NCBI GenBank assembly: GCA_003644295.1
Contig: QNBZ01000126.1
Span: forward strand, 1-5,053
DNA length: 5,053 nt
Source: Planctomycetota bacterium
GTDB lineage: Bacteria; Planctomycetota; Phycisphaerae; Sedimentisphaerales; Anaerobacaceae
Direction: 5' to 3'
Shown here: in pieces, positions 1 to 4,989 of the stretch
Position numbering within the stretch: the stretch's first letter is position 1
Layout: every line of letters starts with the position of its first letter
The notes under the pieces: generated by a model
What the model was told of the DNA's origin: nothing
The model's database searches: none
What the model saw: the letters and a program-made list of their open reading frames with translations, nothing else
Position numbers and translations under genes: made by a program

Positions 1-67
1 ATGCCTGCGAAAGCAGGCATCCAATACATATATAAACCTATGGATTCCCGCTTTCGCGGGAATGACA
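1..67. repeat. REPIN-like pair of inverted hairpin repeats
   Basis: Two perfect 8-bp stems with 4-base loops lie 23 bases apart. The first is ATGCCTGC-GAAA-GCAGGCAT at 1-20, the second ATTCCCGC-TTTC-GCGGGAAT at 44-63. Read on opposite strands they are the same unit: a hairpin with a GAAA loop followed by ATCCA (19-23, mirrored by TGGAT at 41-45). The stem cores differ (GCCTGC versus TCCCGC) but each difference is matched on the other arm, so pairing is kept. Two related palindromic units in inverted orientation around a short spacer is the architecture of REP doublets (REPINs), which are known to be spread by RAYT transposases. No such transposase is in the window. The element may continue left of base 1, where the matching GTC flank of the first unit would lie. 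It could also act as a transcription terminator or mRNA end of an upstream gene. Confidence 0.7.
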
Positions 68-126
68 GGGCGCAAAAATTAACTCCAATTGGTATAAAAT
101 CGCCGCCGCTGCGGTGAACGAATACC

Positions 127-155
127 TTGCAAAAAAGAAAAACAGCGGGTAATAT
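127..155 (+). promoter_or_regulatory. Candidate sigma70-type promoter of the permease gene
   Basis: TTGCAA (127-132) and TAATAT (150-155) are separated by 17 bases. Each matches its consensus hexamer at four of six positions. Transcription would start near base 162, giving a leader of about 24 bases that holds the ribosome binding site. The call rests on sequence alone. Confidence 0.4.
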
Positions 156-172
156 GCTCACATAGCTCGACA

Positions 173-178
173 GGGAGG
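173..178 (+). promoter_or_regulatory. Ribosome binding site supporting a GTG start
   Basis: GGGAGG ends seven bases before the GTG at 186. This strong Shine-Dalgarno match favours the GTG over the next in-frame ATG (246), which would remove the start of the first membrane helix. Confidence 0.8.
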
Positions 179-185
179 TTTCAAG

Positions 186-2060
186 GTGGCTCATCTAAAA
201 AAACAACTAGGCCTGCCGGATGTGTTCGCAGTGGCGGCGGGGGCAATGATAAGCTCAGGGCTGTTTGTTCTGCCTGCCATCGCTTATGCGAAGGTAGGGC
301 CGGCGGTTATACTGTCATATTTCTTTGCATCGATTTTGATAATTCCCAGCGTCCTCAGCAAAGCTGAATTAGCCACGGCGATGCCGCGAGCCGGCGGAAC
401 ATATTTTTACATCGAGCGAAGTTTCGGAACTGTTTGGGGGCTGTTCGGCGGGCTTGCCGGCTGGTTCTCACTGGCATTGAAAAGCGCATTTGCCGTTGTC
501 GGTATAGCAATCCTTATCGAGGTTGTGCTGCAAATGGTCTTTCCTGCACAGCTAAGTCAGTGGCATCTCAAAACAATAGCTGCTGTTTGTTGTCTCGGCT
601 TTACGGTTCTCAATATCATAAGCGTAAAGCACACAGGCAGATTTCAGGTTTGGCTCGTGGCGCTCCTGTTGGCGATACTCGCCTTATTTGTAATTCTGGG
701 CGCCGAAGCCGTTGAAGCCGTCCGATACAAGGGCTTTCTCGAAAAGGGCTGGTTGGCAGTGTTCGCCAATGCGGGTCTGGTTTTCATAAGTTTCGGCGGA
801 CTGACCAAGGTAGCCAGCATTGCCGAAGAAGTCAAACATCCCGGCAAAAACCTGCCGTTAGGGATGATTCTGGCCTGGCTGGTCGTCTCGATATTTTACA
901 TCACCGTAATCACAATTGTAGTAGGTGTTGTCAATGCCGATGAGCTTGCTGATAGTTATACTCCAATATCACTGGCGGCGGGTAAATTTATGGGCACCGC
1001 AGGATTTGCAATTCTCGGTTTGGCTGCCATCGCTGCTTTTGTAACTACGGCAAACGGCGGAATACTTGCCGCTTCACGCTCGCCTATGGCTATGAGCAGA
1101 GACCGGCTGCTGCCGCAGAGCATCTCACACATCAGCGAGCGCTTCAAAACACCTCACATCAGCATACTGCTCACGGGCGGATTTATGATTGCGGCGATTG
1201 TCTGTCTGGATATTGAAGTGCTGGTGAAAACCGCCTCGACCTTAATGATAATACTTTTCATTCTTGACAACGCCAGTGTGATTATAATGCGTGAGAGCCG
1301 GATACAAAGCTATCGGCCAAAGTTCAAATCGCCCCTGTATCCTTATATTCACATACTTGCCATTATCGCTTACGGCGCTCTGGTTGTTGATATGGGAAAA
1401 GTGCCGCTGTTGACTTGTGCCGGCTTTATCGTATTGAGCGCAATATGGTTTCGGCTATATGTTTCCAGACGTGTGAGCAGGGCCTCGGCGGTGATGCACA
1501 TCGTAGAGCGTGTTACCGACCGGCAGTTGAAAACCGTTACGCTTGAAAATGAGCTTCGCGATATCCTGCTCGAGAGAGACAATATAATTGAGGACAGATT
1601 CGACAAACTTATAAGAGAATGCCAAATCCTGGACATAGCCGGCAGACGGCCTGCCGAGCAAATCTTCCGCCGGGTTTCCACCATCCTGGCCGAGAGATTG
1701 GGTACGGATGAATATGTACTCTTTGAGAAATTCCTTCATCGCGAAGCCGAGGGCGGAACAATTATTCAGCCGGGCTTTGCTATACCGCACATAGTGGTCG
1801 AAGGCGAAAAGAAATTCGACATCCTGCTTGTCCGCTGCCGTGACGGCATTGACTTTCCGCACGCCCCTGACCCGGTCAGGATAATGTTCGTATTAGCCGG
1901 CAGCAAAGACCAGAGAAACTATCACTTGCGAGTCCTGATGGCGATAGCACAAATCGCACAGGAAAAGAACTTCGAGCAGCGTTGGCTTACCGCCAGAGAT
2001 ACTGGGGCAATACGAAACTTAATTCTGCTCTCGACAAGAAAAAGAGATACTAACTCGTAA
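186..2060 (+). CDS. APC-family amino acid permease fused to a C-terminal PTS EIIA (type 2) domain
   Basis: The protein is 624 aa. Residues about 10-428 form an APC-superfamily transporter with roughly 12 hydrophobic segments. Family landmarks are GAMISSGLF (19-27, the TM1 substrate-binding loop, usually G-x-IGSGIF), AEEVKHPGKNLP (213-224) and N290...SR..AMSRDRLLP (to 310). The likely role is uptake or exchange of an amino acid or polyamine across the inner membrane; the substrate cannot be read from sequence. A charged, probably helical linker (about 430-480) leads to a cytoplasmic domain like PtsN/fructose-type EIIA (about 480-620): REAEGGTIIQPGFAIPH carries the candidate phosphorylated His535, and H580-L in YHLRVLMAIAQIA is the second conserved histidine. 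No PTS EIIB/EIIC domain is present, so the tail is inferred to regulate rather than phosphorylate sugar. The GTG start is supported by the ribosome binding site and by the KKQLGLPDVFAVAAG N-terminus, normal for this family. The gene converges on trmO with a 9-base gap. Confidence 0.9.
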   Translation: MAHLKKQLGLPDVFAVAAGAMISSGLFVLPAIAYAKVGPAVILSYFFASILIIPSVLSKAELATAMPRAGGTYFYIERSFGTVWGLFGGLAGWFSLALKSAFAVVGIAILIEVVLQMVFPAQLSQWHLKTIAAVCCLGFTVLNIISVKHTGRFQVWLVALLLAILALFVILGAEAVEAVRYKGFLEKGWLAVFANAGLVFISFGGLTKVASIAEEVKHPGKNLPLGMILAWLVVSIFYITVITIVVGVVNADELADSYTPISLAAGKFMGTAGFAILGLAAIAAFVTTANGGILAASRSPMAMSRDRLLPQSISHISERFKTPHISILLTGGFMIAAIVCLDIEVLVKTASTLMIILFILDNASVIIMRESRIQSYRPKFKSPLYPYIHILAIIAYGALVVDMGKVPLLTCAGFIVLSAIWFRLYVSRRVSRASAVMHIVERVTDRQLKTVTLENELRDILLERDNIIEDRFDKLIRECQILDIAGRRPAEQIFRRVSTILAERLGTDEYVLFEKFLHREAEGGTIIQPGFAIPHIVVEGEKKFDILLVRCRDGIDFPHAPDPVRIMFVLAGSKDQRNYHLRVLMAIAQIAQEKNFEQRWLTARDTGAIRNLILLSTRKRDTNS

Positions 2061-2069
2061 CGGGTGATT

Positions 2070-2549
2070 TCACTTCAAAATGGTCTTGTCCGGGATGTTC
2101 TCATCCTTAAAGTGCTTGTCCAGCCAGCCGCACTTAACATCATTTCTGCTGTCGAAGTGGCTGACGTAGGGCTTTATATCGAGAACCGGCGTCCGGTCCA
2201 GCACATCCACCTCCGTGAAGTACAACTTGTTTGCCTCCACTTTTTTTATTTTAACAATGGAAAATCCTATGTGATTTGGCCGATGTGGGCTTCTTATCGC
2301 AAATATCCCGTGTTTGTCCGTCTCAAGGAAAGGCCTGCCCTCGATTTCTTCGCTCTGCGATTTGTGGAAATAGTACAGTATTATCGCATGGCTGAACTCG
2401 TCCAAATCTTTCAGTCCGCCGGCGAATTTGTCCTCCAATTCAATCCACGCTTCCGCATCAGCTTTGAATCTCCCCTGGATTGGCATATCCTTGCTTTCTT
2501 TATATGGCGAATGAATTATACCTATCGGATGCATTATTAGCTGTTCCAT
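2070..2549 (-). CDS. trmO: tRNA (N6-threonylcarbamoyladenosine37-N6)-methyltransferase, TrmO/TsaA family
   Basis: The protein is 159 aa, a single TsaA/UPF0066 beta-barrel domain. This family uses S-adenosylmethionine to methylate N6 of t6A37 in threonine tRNAs, fine-tuning decoding in the cytoplasm. Visible motifs in order are HPIGIIHSPYK (7-17), LDEFSHAIIL (49-58), GIFAIRSPHRPNHIG (81-95, the family's RSP-x-RPN-x-IG signature) and VLDRTPVLDIKPY (116-128). E. coli TrmO is longer because of an extra C-terminal domain; this short form is common in other bacteria and in archaea, and its exact tRNA substrate is less well tested. The last motif is usually LDGTP, so Arg119 is a mild oddity. The start at 2549 is chosen over an upstream in-frame ATG at 2591 because GAGGTGA sits just before it and the 14 extra residues do not match the family. 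It is transcribed divergently from the DUF1015 gene. Confidence 0.9.
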   Translation of the reverse strand: MEQLIMHPIGIIHSPYKESKDMPIQGRFKADAEAWIELEDKFAGGLKDLDEFSHAIILYYFHKSQSEEIEGRPFLETDKHGIFAIRSPHRPNHIGFSIVKIKKVEANKLYFTEVDVLDRTPVLDIKPYVSHFDSRNDVKCGWLDKHFKDENIPDKTILK

Positions 2550-2554
2550 ACCTT

Positions 2555-2561
2555 CACCTCT
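2555..2561 (-). promoter_or_regulatory. Ribosome binding site that decides the trmO start
   Basis: On the minus strand AGAGGTG (continuing to A) precedes the ATG at 2549 by about five bases. It matches the 3' end of 16S rRNA over GAGGTGA. The longer open frame to 2591 would place this site inside the coding region, so the shorter product is preferred. Confidence 0.75.
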
Positions 2562-2584
2562 TTGTAAAAATGCACTGCCGGCAT

Positions 2585-2613
2585 TTGACAACTTATCTTT
2601 TCTTTAGTATTAT
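2585..2613 (+). promoter_or_regulatory. Near-consensus sigma70 promoter for the DUF1015-thioredoxin unit
   Basis: TTGACA (2585-2590) matches the -35 consensus perfectly. A spacer of exactly 17 bases leads to TATTAT (2608-2613), five of six against TATAAT. Transcription would start near 2620, leaving a leader of about 36 bases. This is the best promoter in the window. A second TATAAT at 2631-2636 lacks a suitable -35. Confidence 0.65.
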
Positions 2614-2626
2614 CCCTGTTTCCCTG

Positions 2627-2655
2627 ATTATATAATAAAAAGCAGTAAATAGAAA
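2627..2655 (-). promoter_or_regulatory. Possible divergent promoter of trmO
   Basis: On the minus strand a perfect TATAAT lies at 2632-2627, inside the palindrome ATTATATAAT (2627-2636), and the hexamer 17 bases upstream is TTTCTA, a weak -35. The start point would fall near 2620, giving a leader of about 70 bases before trmO. The AT-rich setting makes chance matches likely, so confidence is low. Confidence 0.3.
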
Positions 2656-3939
2656 ATGCAAATTAAGCCATTCAAAGCGTTCAGGTTCAATCCCGACGCC
2701 GTCGGCAATGTGGGCGACTGCGTTGCTCCGCCTTATGACGTTATCAGCTCCGATTTGCAGCAGCGGCTTTATGAGAAAAGTCGCTACAATATCGTGCGGA
2801 TAATCAAGGGCAAAACAACACCTTCCGACAACGGCAGCAGCAATCAATATACAAGGGCCGCCGAGTATCTCAACAACTGGATAGAAAAAGCTATCCTAAA
2901 GCAGGACCAAATTGAAACTATTTACGCCTACGTACAGGATTTTGAATTGGCCGGCGCCGAGTTTCAACGCTTTAACTTTATCGCATTGGCCAAGCTTGAA
3001 GAGTTCGGTAAAACCGTCAGGCCGCACGAGCAAACTCTCAAGGGGCCTATGGTTGACCGGCTGAATCTCAAAAGAGCAACCGGTGCAAAGTTCGGCCTTC
3101 CTTTTATGCTGTATGAAGACGAGCGGGCCATTGCCGACAAAATCATCGAGAGAGCGGCAAGCCAGAAGCCGCTCATCGATTTTTCCGATGAGAACAATGT
3201 CCGGCATCGGCTCTTTGCCATAACCGCCGACGACGATATTGATGCCATAACGGAAATGATGCTCGATAAAAGCTGCATCATCGCCGACGGCCACCACCGT
3301 TACACAACGGCTTTGACCTACGCCAAAGAGAGCAACAACCCAGCAGCCGGCTACCAGATGATTGCCTTTGCCAACATCCGCCACGATGGTTTGATAGTAC
3401 TGGCGAACCACCGGCTTGTCGGCAATCTGCCGAACTTCAGCTCTGAAAAACTGCTTGCCGAGTTGAAAGAAAACTTTGAAGTTATCAAGACGGACTCGAA
3501 GCGGAAAATGCTTGCACAAATGAAAGCCGAACACAACAGGGATAAAATCGCTTTTGGGATTTACCTCGGCAACAATACCTTTTACGTAGCTGTTTTGAAA
3601 GACAAAAAGGTAATGGATTGGGTTGTACCCGAAAAGAGCGCCGCCTGGCGGTCGCTGGATGTTGCTGTGCTGCATAAACTTATTCTCGAAAAACTATTGG
3701 GTATCGATGAGAAAAAGCTGGCAAGTCAGAGCAATCTTGAATATGTAAAAGACGCCAACAATGCGATTGATGAATCGATTGCCAAGGTGAATGGCGGGCA
3801 GAAGCAGGCGGCTTTTTTTGTAAATCCTGTAAAAATGCAGCAGTTGAAGACCGTTACGGACGCTGGCGAAAGAATGCCGCAGAAGTCAACTTACTTTTAT
3901 CCGAAAATTTACACCGGCCTGACCATTAACAAATTGTGA
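2656..3939 (+). CDS. DUF1015 family protein (COG4198), function unknown
   Basis: The protein is 427 aa, close to the usual length of the DUF1015 family, and soluble with no signal peptide. Family landmarks along the whole length are APPYDVI (24-30), RPHEQT (122-127), IIADGHHRYTTAL (208-220), LDVAVLHKLILEKLLGI (334-350) and the C-terminal RMPQKSTYFYPKIYTGL (406-422). It therefore appears intact. Its biochemical role is not established to my knowledge. The DGHHR motif recalls the G-x-HR signature of the ParB/sulfiredoxin/SerK fold, whose members include nucleotide-using enzymes such as free-serine kinase; from memory, DUF1015 genes often sit near serA and aminotransferase genes. A link to serine metabolism is thus a hypothesis. 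The ATG at 2656 has no clear Shine-Dalgarno sequence, but the IKPFKAFRF start matches the family. It leads a likely operon, with a thioredoxin gene 36 bases downstream. Confidence 0.9.
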   Translation: MQIKPFKAFRFNPDAVGNVGDCVAPPYDVISSDLQQRLYEKSRYNIVRIIKGKTTPSDNGSSNQYTRAAEYLNNWIEKAILKQDQIETIYAYVQDFELAGAEFQRFNFIALAKLEEFGKTVRPHEQTLKGPMVDRLNLKRATGAKFGLPFMLYEDERAIADKIIERAASQKPLIDFSDENNVRHRLFAITADDDIDAITEMMLDKSCIIADGHHRYTTALTYAKESNNPAAGYQMIAFANIRHDGLIVLANHRLVGNLPNFSSEKLLAELKENFEVIKTDSKRKMLAQMKAEHNRDKIAFGIYLGNNTFYVAVLKDKKVMDWVVPEKSAAWRSLDVAVLHKLILEKLLGIDEKKLASQSNLEYVKDANNAIDESIAKVNGGQKQAAFFVNPVKMQQLKTVTDAGERMPQKSTYFYPKIYTGLTINKL

Positions 3940-3963
3940 ACCTTGTTTATTGTCGATAAGATT

Positions 3964-3969
3964 GGAGAG
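3964..3969 (+). promoter_or_regulatory. Ribosome binding site that decides the thioredoxin start
   Basis: GGAGAG ends six bases before the ATG at 3976. A longer reading from TTG at 3943 has no such site and would add 11 residues that do not resemble a thioredoxin N-terminus. Confidence 0.75.
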
Positions 3970-3975
3970 TATTTT

Positions 3976-4335
3976 ATGAAATCCTTAACGAAAGACGGGT
4001 TTTTGCAAAAAGTTTTTAACTATGAGCAGAACAAAGAATGGAAGTTTGAAGGCGAACTGCCTTGCATCATTGACTTTTATGCGGATTGGTGCGGCCCGTG
4101 CAAAATGGTAGAACCCGTTTTACAAAAACTTGCTCAGGAATACCAAGGCAAGCTCGACATTTATAGAGTGAACACAGAAGAGCAGCAGGAATTGGCGGCT
4201 GCTTTCGGCATTCGGAGCATTCCCAGCATCCTTTTTGTGCCGCTAAACGGTAAACCTCAAATGGCAATAGGTGCACTGCCCAAAAATACAATTAAAAAAG
4301 CAATAAGTGAGATATTAAATATAACGGAGAATTAA
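3976..4335 (+). CDS. trxA: Thioredoxin
   Basis: The protein is 119 aa, a single thioredoxin-fold domain with no signal peptide, so cytoplasmic. It would reduce disulfides in target proteins through the redox pair Cys39 and Cys42 in WCGPCK (38-43). The buried acid equivalent to E. coli Asp26 is Asp33 (IIDFYADWC), and the cis-proline is Pro83 in IRSIPSILF (79-87). All residues needed for activity are present. It has an N-terminal extension of about seven residues relative to E. coli TrxA and an extra cysteine, Cys30, nine residues before the active site, which might form a regulatory or mixed disulfide. The gene follows the DUF1015 gene after 36 bases and its stop codon lies within the expected start region of the next small gene, so the three are probably co-transcribed and the last two may be translationally coupled. 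No thioredoxin reductase gene is in the window. Confidence 0.93.
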   Translation: MKSLTKDGFLQKVFNYEQNKEWKFEGELPCIIDFYADWCGPCKMVEPVLQKLAQEYQGKLDIYRVNTEEQQELAAAFGIRSIPSILFVPLNGKPQMAIGALPKNTIKKAISEILNITEN

Positions 4336-4600
4336 AGTAATAGAAGTTCAAAGTAAAAACGGCGAAAAGTTTGAGATAACTGTAGATGAACAAAATTCGG
4401 GCACAGCTCACACGGTTGTTTTGAACGATGGTTACCGCCAAACTTTAACAGAGGGAAAGATAACAAAAGAAGATTGTATAAAAAACTATTTCAATTTTCT
4501 GTTTCAAGGAGAAAGCAAAGAATCTATACTTTCAAGCTTTAGCGTGAGGGTCATCAGTAAATACTTCCCCGAGTTTGAGCAACAGATTAAAACAAGTTGA
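4331..4600 (+). CDS. Small conserved protein of unknown function with a non-standard or lost start codon
   Basis: This 89-codon frame looks coding although it has no ATG, GTG or TTG near its beginning. It runs from a stop at 4322 to TGA at 4598. The product would read IKVIEVQSKNGEKFEIT... and end SILSSFSVRVISKYFPEFEQQI. I recognise the pattern of a widespread uncharacterised family of about 80-90 aa: an N-terminal strand pair, then T-x-H-x-V-x-L-x-D, a LT-x-GKI-x-KE segment, and ESIL-x-x-F-x-x-x-VIS-x-YFPE-(F/Y)-E at the C-terminus. Relatives would be expected to begin MKV, so ATT (4331-4333) sits where ATG should be. It overlaps the thioredoxin stop by five bases. GGAG (4326-4329) is only one base away from ATT, but ten bases from an ATA at 4340. 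The first usual start codon in frame is TTG 4421, which would delete the first third. Either AUU/AUA is used, perhaps by reinitiation, or the start is mutated or a sequencing error. Confidence 0.7.
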   Translation: MKVIEVQSKNGEKFEITVDEQNSGTAHTVVLNDGYRQTLTEGKITKEDCIKNYFNFLFQGESKESILSSFSVRVISKYFPEFEQQIKTS

Positions 4601-4712
4601 AGAAAAGAGAAAAAGGGGGCAGGAGCATTTTATCCAATCTTCATTCGGATAACAAATATCAAGCATCCAGCTTTGTAGCGTGAAAAAGCTCGTAGTCATT
4701 TGACTATCTGCA

Positions 4713-4741
4713 GCCGGAGTGGACGGCCAAAAAGTTTTTTT
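4713..4741 (+). terminator. Weak candidate terminator of the DUF1015-thioredoxin unit
   Basis: A 4-bp GC stem, GCCG (4713-4716) with CGGC (4724-4727), is followed after CAAAAAG by seven T residues (4735-4741). The stem is short and not directly next to the T run, so this is a poor match to a Rho-independent terminator. It is the only hairpin plus T-run combination downstream of the small gene. Confidence 0.25.
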
Positions 4742-4783
4742 GCATTTTTGCTAAGAAAGACAGAATTTGAGAGTCCAACCTTG

Positions 4784-4817
4784 TCCGCCGTTTACCCACC
4801 TCTGGCGGGTAGGCGGA
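4784..4817. repeat. Imperfect REP-like palindrome
   Basis: TCCGCC (4784-4789) pairs with GGCGGA (4812-4817) and TACCC (4793-4797) with GGGTA (4807-4811). A GTT bulge interrupts the left arm, and an inner CC/GG pair closes around a TCT loop beside an A/C mismatch. The GC-rich hairpin stands out from its AT-rich surroundings, as dispersed extragenic palindromes do. It is unrelated in sequence to the element at 1-67. No second copy is in the window, so the repeat status is inferred. Confidence 0.55.
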
Positions 4818-4899
4818 ATCGAGCATCGACTATCCTTTTGCAGCCCTTTATTGCATTTGCAATCCCAATTATCTAAAAACTCTAAATTCATCAATTTTC

Positions 4900-4930
4900 T
4901 TGACCAACTGTACAGTTTGGCTTCTAATAC
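4900..4930 (+). promoter_or_regulatory. Candidate promoter of the aminotransferase gene
   Basis: TTGACC (4900-4905, five of six) and TAATAC (4925-4930) are separated by 19 bases, slightly longer than the optimum of 17. Transcription would start near 4937, about 53 bases before the ATG at 4990. A palindrome fills the spacer. A long spacer around a palindrome is seen in promoters controlled by DNA-distorting activators such as the MerR family; this is only a structural analogy. Confidence 0.4.
4906..4917. promoter_or_regulatory. Operator-like perfect palindrome AACTGTACAGTT
   Basis: A perfect 12-bp palindrome lies between the candidate -35 and -10 hexamers. With one extra T it extends to CCAA...TTTGG on the two sides. 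Its position would let a dimeric regulator block or remodel RNA polymerase binding. It lacks the 8-base gap of the enterobacterial LexA site (CTGT-N8-ACAG), so LexA is not proposed. No regulator gene is nearby to assign. Confidence 0.4.
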
Positions 4931-4959
4931 TGCTGTTTTTGCAGAACAAACATTATAAA

Positions 4960-4985
4960 AGGGACAAAGGCACAGAGGGACAAAG
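4960..4985 (+). repeat. Short direct repeat AGGGACAAAG carrying the ribosome binding site
   Basis: AGGGACAAAG occurs at 4960-4969 and again at 4976-4985, a 16-base period with GCACAG between. The second copy, as GAGGGA (4975-4980), lies nine bases before the ATG at 4990 and would serve as Shine-Dalgarno sequence. The first copy is too far away to do so. Confidence 0.6.
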
Positions 4986-4989
4986 AAAA

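Larger units (their letters stand above)
4601..4989. other. Gene-free region with hairpins and repeats
   Basis: No convincing gene was seen on either strand over these 389 bases. A 63-codon + strand frame (4767-4958, TTG start) crosses the palindrome and promoter, has no ribosome binding site and no familiar motif. The region starts with an A/G-rich run, then has several small inverted repeats: TTATCC/GGATAA (4630-4652), AGCTTT/AAAGCT (4669-4690), TAGTCA-TT-TGACTA (4693-4706) and ATTGCA-TT-TGCAAT (4850-4863). It also contains the REP-like palindrome, promoter, operator-like site and direct repeat listed separately. Confidence 0.7.

Noticed and set aside
93..98. TATAAA as -10 element of the permease
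   Set aside because: No acceptable -35 is found 15-19 bases upstream; the pair at 127-155 fits better.
1455..1862. Open frame of 135 codons on the minus strand within the permease gene
   Set aside because: It is antisense to the linker and EIIA domain, with no ribosome binding site or known motif.
2093..2106. Terminator hairpin GGATG-TTCT-CATCC
   Set aside because: The stem is only 5 bp, lies inside trmO and has no T run on either strand.
2064..2540. Open frame of 158 codons on the plus strand
   Set aside because: It is antisense to trmO, whose motifs and ribosome binding site are convincing. The translated sequence resembles no known family.
2896..3675. Open frame of 259 codons on the minus strand
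   Set aside because: It lies entirely antisense to the DUF1015 gene, which has clear family motifs throughout. It has no ribosome binding site or recognisable domain and is a reading-frame shadow.
3943..3975. Upstream TTG start for thioredoxin
   Set aside because: There is no ribosome binding site ahead of it, and the real site GGAGAG would fall inside the coding region.
4660..4745. Riboswitch such as a c-di-GMP aptamer
   Set aside because: The hairpins are present but none of the conserved aptamer core sequences I know could be placed, and the next gene starts about 250 bases away with its own promoter.
4533..4750. Minus-strand open stretch antisense to the end of the small gene, with a single internal ATG giving about 55 codons
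   Set aside because: There is no ribosome binding site, and its end overlaps the better-supported + strand gene. It seems a chance frame or part of a decayed repeat.
4906..4917. LexA (SOS) box
   Set aside because: CTGTACAG lacks the eight-base gap between CTGT and ACAG, and does not fit the GAAC-N4-GTTC type either.
4767..4958. 63-codon + strand frame between the small gene and the aminotransferase
   Set aside because: It starts with TTG without a ribosome binding site, crosses a palindrome and the candidate promoter, and has low-complexity, unfamiliar composition.
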